In this document: positions 16,366 through 18,141 of the stretch, in pieces
How the letters are laid out: each line of letters begins with the position of its first letter
How positions within the stretch are numbered: position 1 is the stretch's first letter
Assembly: GCA_910578835.1 (NCBI GenBank)
Contig: CAJTSK010000042.1
Location: forward strand, 1 to 18,141
Length of the DNA: 18,141 bases
Direction: 5' to 3'
Source: an uncultured Muribaculum sp.
GTDB taxonomy: Bacteria > Bacteroidota > Bacteroidia > Bacteroidales > Muribaculaceae
Program-made: the position numbers and the translations under genes
The notes under the pieces: model-generated
The model's input: the letters and a program-made list of their open reading frames with translations, nothing else
Told to the model about the DNA's origin: nothing
The model's database searches: none

Positions 16366-16373
16366 CAAAATTA
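16366..16373 (-). promoter_or_regulatory. -7 element of the crp-like gene
   Basis: The minus-strand sequence TAATTTTG fits TAnnTTTG and ends only 9 nt before the ATG, so the leader would be a few bases at most. No TTTG is found 19-21 bp upstream. Confidence 0.5.
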
Positions 16374-16576
16374 GCGATTTTTTCTCAATGCTATGCCATT
16401 CAGACGCTTAAATCATTGGTAACTCAGCGAAAAAGAATCGCATTAAATATAACTAACGTCCCTTAAAAATCCATAGTTCCGCTCTATCCGTCTTCCCAAT
16501 TTTCTCATTTAGTACCTATTTAGCATGCTCTGCTAATCATAATCACCTGCATATCATATACTATTAACTCATATAA

Positions 16577-17005
16577 TTACTCTGCCTGCAATACATTAAG
16601 TTGCTTATCAACCCGATATCGGGGCTGATTGAAGGCGGCGCAGAGGAGCATGAACAAGTCGCGGATTTCGAGCATGGAATAATGTTCTACCGCGCTACTG
16701 CCTACCTCATGAAGTCCGGTGGCGTACATATTTACCTGCGCTTTGTTGGCGATGTCTATGTGAGTTTTACGGCAGAGTTTGCTACTGCCTACCGAATGCA
16801 GTGGCACACGGTTCATCGTGCCTGTCGCCTCATCATACTGGTTAACCAATCGGTCAATCTTACAATGCTCAAGAAGCTTCTTAATCTTGGCGTTGTATCC
16901 GCTTTTGCCGGACGCATATTTGAGAACTCCAAATTTGAAGCTGGAACGTTTGACTATTTCCAACGCAAACAGCATCAAGGGTGTTTTTCTTTTCTCGTCG
17001 GTCAT
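16577..17005 (-). pseudogene. Truncated tyrosine recombinase (integrase), C-terminal part only
   Basis: A 142-codon frame reads like the C-terminal half of a Bacteroidales tyrosine-type integrase. The visible catalytic elements are KLCR with R79 (the HxxR box, with K76 in the histidine position), H99 in GLHEVGS and the likely nucleophile Y109 in VEHYSML. The spacing R79-H99-Y109 fits the family. The N-terminal SAM-like/core-binding domain and the box I arginine are absent. An in-frame TGA lies four codons upstream of the first ATG, and about 48 bp further on is the HxlR gene. As it stands it should be inactive. It may be what remains of the recombinase of the element whose mob remnant lies at 12519-13320. 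The identification rests on motif spacing and remembered similarity. Confidence 0.65.
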
Positions 17006-17053
17006 TTTGTGTCTTCATTGTTTTCTTGGGGAGATATTGAACGTAAGGAACCA

Positions 17054-17407
17054 TTACCGGCTGTATTTCTTTTCAAAAAGCTCGAAATGCTCCTCGCCCC
17101 ATTGGAGCATGAGGTCTATTATCGGCAATAGTGATTTGCCTAATTCGGTGATGCGATACTCTGAGCGTGGCGGCAGTTCAGGATAGATTGTTTTGATGAC
17201 AAGACCATCCTCCACCATTTCCTTTAATTGAATGTCAAGAACCCTGGATGCAGCTTCCGGCAGACATTTATGGATTGCGCTGGGGCGCATTGCTTCACCT
17301 GTGCGCAATTCGTCAAGGATACACGATTTCCATTTAGATTCGATCAGACTCATTGTAAGGCGGAGCGGGCAGTCAAGGTCAATGGGTATCTTCTTTTCGT
17401 ATGCCAT
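17054..17407 (-). CDS. HxlR-family winged-helix transcriptional regulator
   Basis: This 117-residue DNA-binding protein has the HxlR fold. The conserved opening C13-PLRLTMSLIESKWK is followed by the recognition segment (about 40-65) and the wing PELPPRSEYRITELGKSL (about 77-95). C13 sits where HypR/YodB-type members carry a redox- or electrophile-sensing cysteine. I chose the ATG at 17407 over an in-frame one at 17437, because the latter lies upstream of the -7 element TAACTTTG (17432-17425). It is divergent from an NTF2-like gene, with a perfect inverted repeat between them, so autoregulation and control of that neighbour are likely (inference). The inducer cannot be read from the sequence. 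Confidence 0.92.
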   Translation of the reverse strand: MAYEKKIPIDLDCPLRLTMSLIESKWKSCILDELRTGEAMRPSAIHKCLPEAASRVLDIQLKEMVEDGLVIKTIYPELPPRSEYRITELGKSLLPIIDLMLQWGEEHFELFEKKYSR

Positions 17408-17424
17408 ATCGTTTCTTTTGATTA

Positions 17425-17432
17425 CAAAGTTA
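17425..17432 (-). promoter_or_regulatory. -7 element of the hxlR-type gene
   Basis: The minus-strand sequence TAACTTTG lies 17 nt before the chosen ATG. Its expected -33 position (about 17453-17456) abuts the left arm of the inverted repeat at 17456-17494. Confidence 0.65.
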
Positions 17433-17455
17433 ATCAATGTCGCTGAAAATCAGAA

Positions 17456-17494
17456 TACCGAAAAATTTTTCCATACCCGAAAAATTTTTCGGTA
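17456..17494. promoter_or_regulatory. Perfect 39-bp inverted repeat, probable HxlR operator
   Basis: TACCGAAAAATTTTTC (17456-17471) and GAAAAATTTTTCGGTA (17479-17494) are exact inverted copies around a 7-bp centre. Each arm contains the palindrome GAAAAATTTTTC, so the site also reads as two tandem palindromes 19 bp apart. It lies between the two divergent promoters; its right arm touches the CTTG of the plus-strand promoter. This is the layout expected of an operator that shuts both promoters. Confidence 0.75.
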
Positions 17495-17526
17495 CTTGTT
17501 TTCACCGTGTTACTGTTATAATTTTG
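17495..17526 (+). promoter_or_regulatory. Promoter of the NTF2-like gene
   Basis: CTTG at 17495-17498 is followed after 20 bp by TAATTTTG (17519-17526), matching the Bacteroidota promoter form. The leader to the ATG at 17560 is about 25-30 nt. The -33 element directly adjoins the inverted repeat. Confidence 0.75.
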
Positions 17527-17559
17527 CACCGGATTAAATGATTTAAAATTCAGAATTAT

Positions 17560-17943
17560 ATGAGAGACAAGCTTAAAGAATATGCCGCGGTCGAGGAAGC
17601 CGCGATGAAATTCGTGAAGAGTGTTGCCGAGGGCGACAGCACGTATGCAAAAGAGCTGTTTACAACCGATGCCGTGCTGTTTGGTATCCTTGACGGAGTT
17701 CTTGAACACGGTTCTATTAACCGGTTTTATCATAACGTTGACACAGTTGGTGCCGGCGAAAACTTCAAGGCGCGAATTGATGTGCTCGCAGTTGAAGAAA
17801 CCGTGGCTGTAGTGCGAGTGCTTGAAGAAGGCTGGGGTGGTCGCATTGATTTCACCGATTTCCTTTTACTCCTGAAGCTCGATGGCGAGTGGAAATGCGT
17901 TGCAAAGGCCTACAACCAAAACTCCGATACTATTGAGAAATAA
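17560..17943 (+). CDS. NTF2-like (putative lumazine-binding/SnoaL-type) small protein
   Basis: This 127-residue cytoplasmic protein has an NTF2-like cone fold. N-terminal helices (AVEEAAMKFVKSVAEGD, LKELFTTDAV region) are followed by antiparallel strands with a conserved-looking AVVRVLEEGWGGRIDFTDFLLLLK and the end WKCVAKAYNQNS, residues about 88-122. Such proteins bind small hydrophobic ligands or act as isomerases or hydratases. No catalytic residues can be assigned here, so no specific function is claimed. It is divergent from the HxlR-type regulator and probably under its control, which would fit a stress or xenobiotic response. The start ATG at 17560 is downstream of a good promoter; no Shine-Dalgarno is visible, as is normal for this phylum. 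Confidence 0.8.
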   Translation: MRDKLKEYAAVEEAAMKFVKSVAEGDSTYAKELFTTDAVLFGILDGVLEHGSINRFYHNVDTVGAGENFKARIDVLAVEETVAVVRVLEEGWGGRIDFTDFLLLLKLDGEWKCVAKAYNQNSDTIEK

Positions 17944-18024
17944 AAATGTAGAGATGCTTTAAGGCAGATTTCCAATCGGTTAAAAATACGGAAGCAAATC
18001 TTTTATGTGAAAAGCAAAAAAAGA

Positions 18025-18056
18025 TTTGCAAATATCGAAACTAATGCCTAACTTTG
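18025..18056 (+). promoter_or_regulatory. Promoter of tRNA-Ser
   Basis: TTTG (18025-18028), 20 bp, TAACTTTG (18049-18056). Both elements and the spacing are the same as in the tRNA-Cys/Lys promoter at the other end of the window. The mature tRNA begins about 30 nt further on. Confidence 0.85.
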
Positions 18057-18086
18057 CACCGCTAAGTCAGAAAAGACCCACGCAAT

Positions 18087-18141
18087 GGAGAGGTGGGTGA
18101 GTGGCTGAAACCACCAGTTTGCTAAACTGACGTAGGAGCAA
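18087..18141 (+). tRNA. tRNA-Ser (anticodon GCT), 3' part cut by window edge
   Basis: The 5' acceptor strand GGAGAGG is followed by a long type-II-like D arm region and an anticodon stem-loop around CCAGTTTGCTAAACTG with anticodon GCT at 18121-18123. This decodes AGC/AGU serine codons. The sequence ends in the variable-arm region, so the long extra arm, T arm and acceptor 3' strand are outside the window. Confidence 0.88.

Noticed and set aside
16374..16576. Gene or RNA in the AT-rich gap between the crp-like gene and the integrase remnant
   Set aside because: No open frame with family features, no strong hairpin and no promoter pair other than the crp-like -7 element at its left edge.
12336..17053. 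Direct-repeat att sites or target-site duplication flanking the accessory segment
   Set aside because: I compared the menD-proximal sequence with 17006-17053 and 16374-16576 by eye and found no convincing matching pair.
16601..17131. 176-codon open frame on the plus strand
   Set aside because: It lies opposite the integrase remnant and the 3' end of the hxlR-type gene, shows no family features, and has no promoter. The minus-strand frames carry recognisable motifs.
17408..17437. Longer start for the HxlR-type regulator
   Set aside because: The in-frame ATG at 17437 lies upstream of the likely -7 element, so it would not be in the transcript.

Overview
The window looks like chromosomal DNA from a Bacteroidota member of the order Bacteroidales. 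A family such as Muribaculaceae is plausible, but that is inference. Nearly every promoter I can see carries the Bacteroidota -7 element TAnnTTTG, two with a clean TTTG 20 bp upstream. Shine-Dalgarno sequences are essentially absent, tRNA 3' CCA is not encoded where it can be seen, and the gene types (TamB, an N-terminally extended beta-barrel receptor, a MobV-type mobilization remnant) fit that phylum.

Left part (1-12335): an ordinary core region. A partial tRNA-Lys and a complete tRNA-Cys lie on the minus strand behind a textbook promoter. Upstream of them, on the same strand, are cinA (with a PncC NMN-deamidase domain) and tsaD (tRNA t6A synthesis). tsaD is divergent from a 1530-residue TamB-like envelope protein. 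tamB overlaps an AGCS sodium:alanine symporter by 23 nt. The symporter converges on nadE (glutamine-dependent NAD synthetase), which is divergent from menD (menaquinone synthesis). menD appears to be leaderless.

Middle part (12336-about 17020): an accessory segment reading as the wreck of a mobilizable element. Directly after menD come strong hairpins resembling an oriT or terminator region. Next is a MobV-type relaxase pseudogene with a frameshift, a large internal deletion and a nonsense codon, then a strong terminator. Two intact minus-strand genes follow: a Crp/Fnr-like regulator and a TonB-receptor-like outer-membrane beta-barrel protein. The receptor's start codon is preceded by three copies of the heptamer TTCGGCA. 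The segment ends with the C-terminal half of a tyrosine recombinase lacking its N-terminal part. The two intact genes are best read as surviving cargo or later passengers, with the regulator probably controlling the receptor.

Right part (17054-18141): an HxlR-family regulator and an NTF2/lumazine-binding-like small protein diverge from a 122-bp intergenic region. That region holds a perfect 39-bp inverted repeat between the two promoters, most simply an HxlR operator. The window closes with a promoter and the 5' half of tRNA-Ser(GCU).

I see no CRISPR array, rRNA or complete insertion sequence. No wholly new system is evident. The most interesting signals are the triple-heptamer receptor leader, the HxlR palindrome, the decayed mobile element with apparently functional cargo, the face-to-face tsaD/tamB promoters and the leaderless menD.
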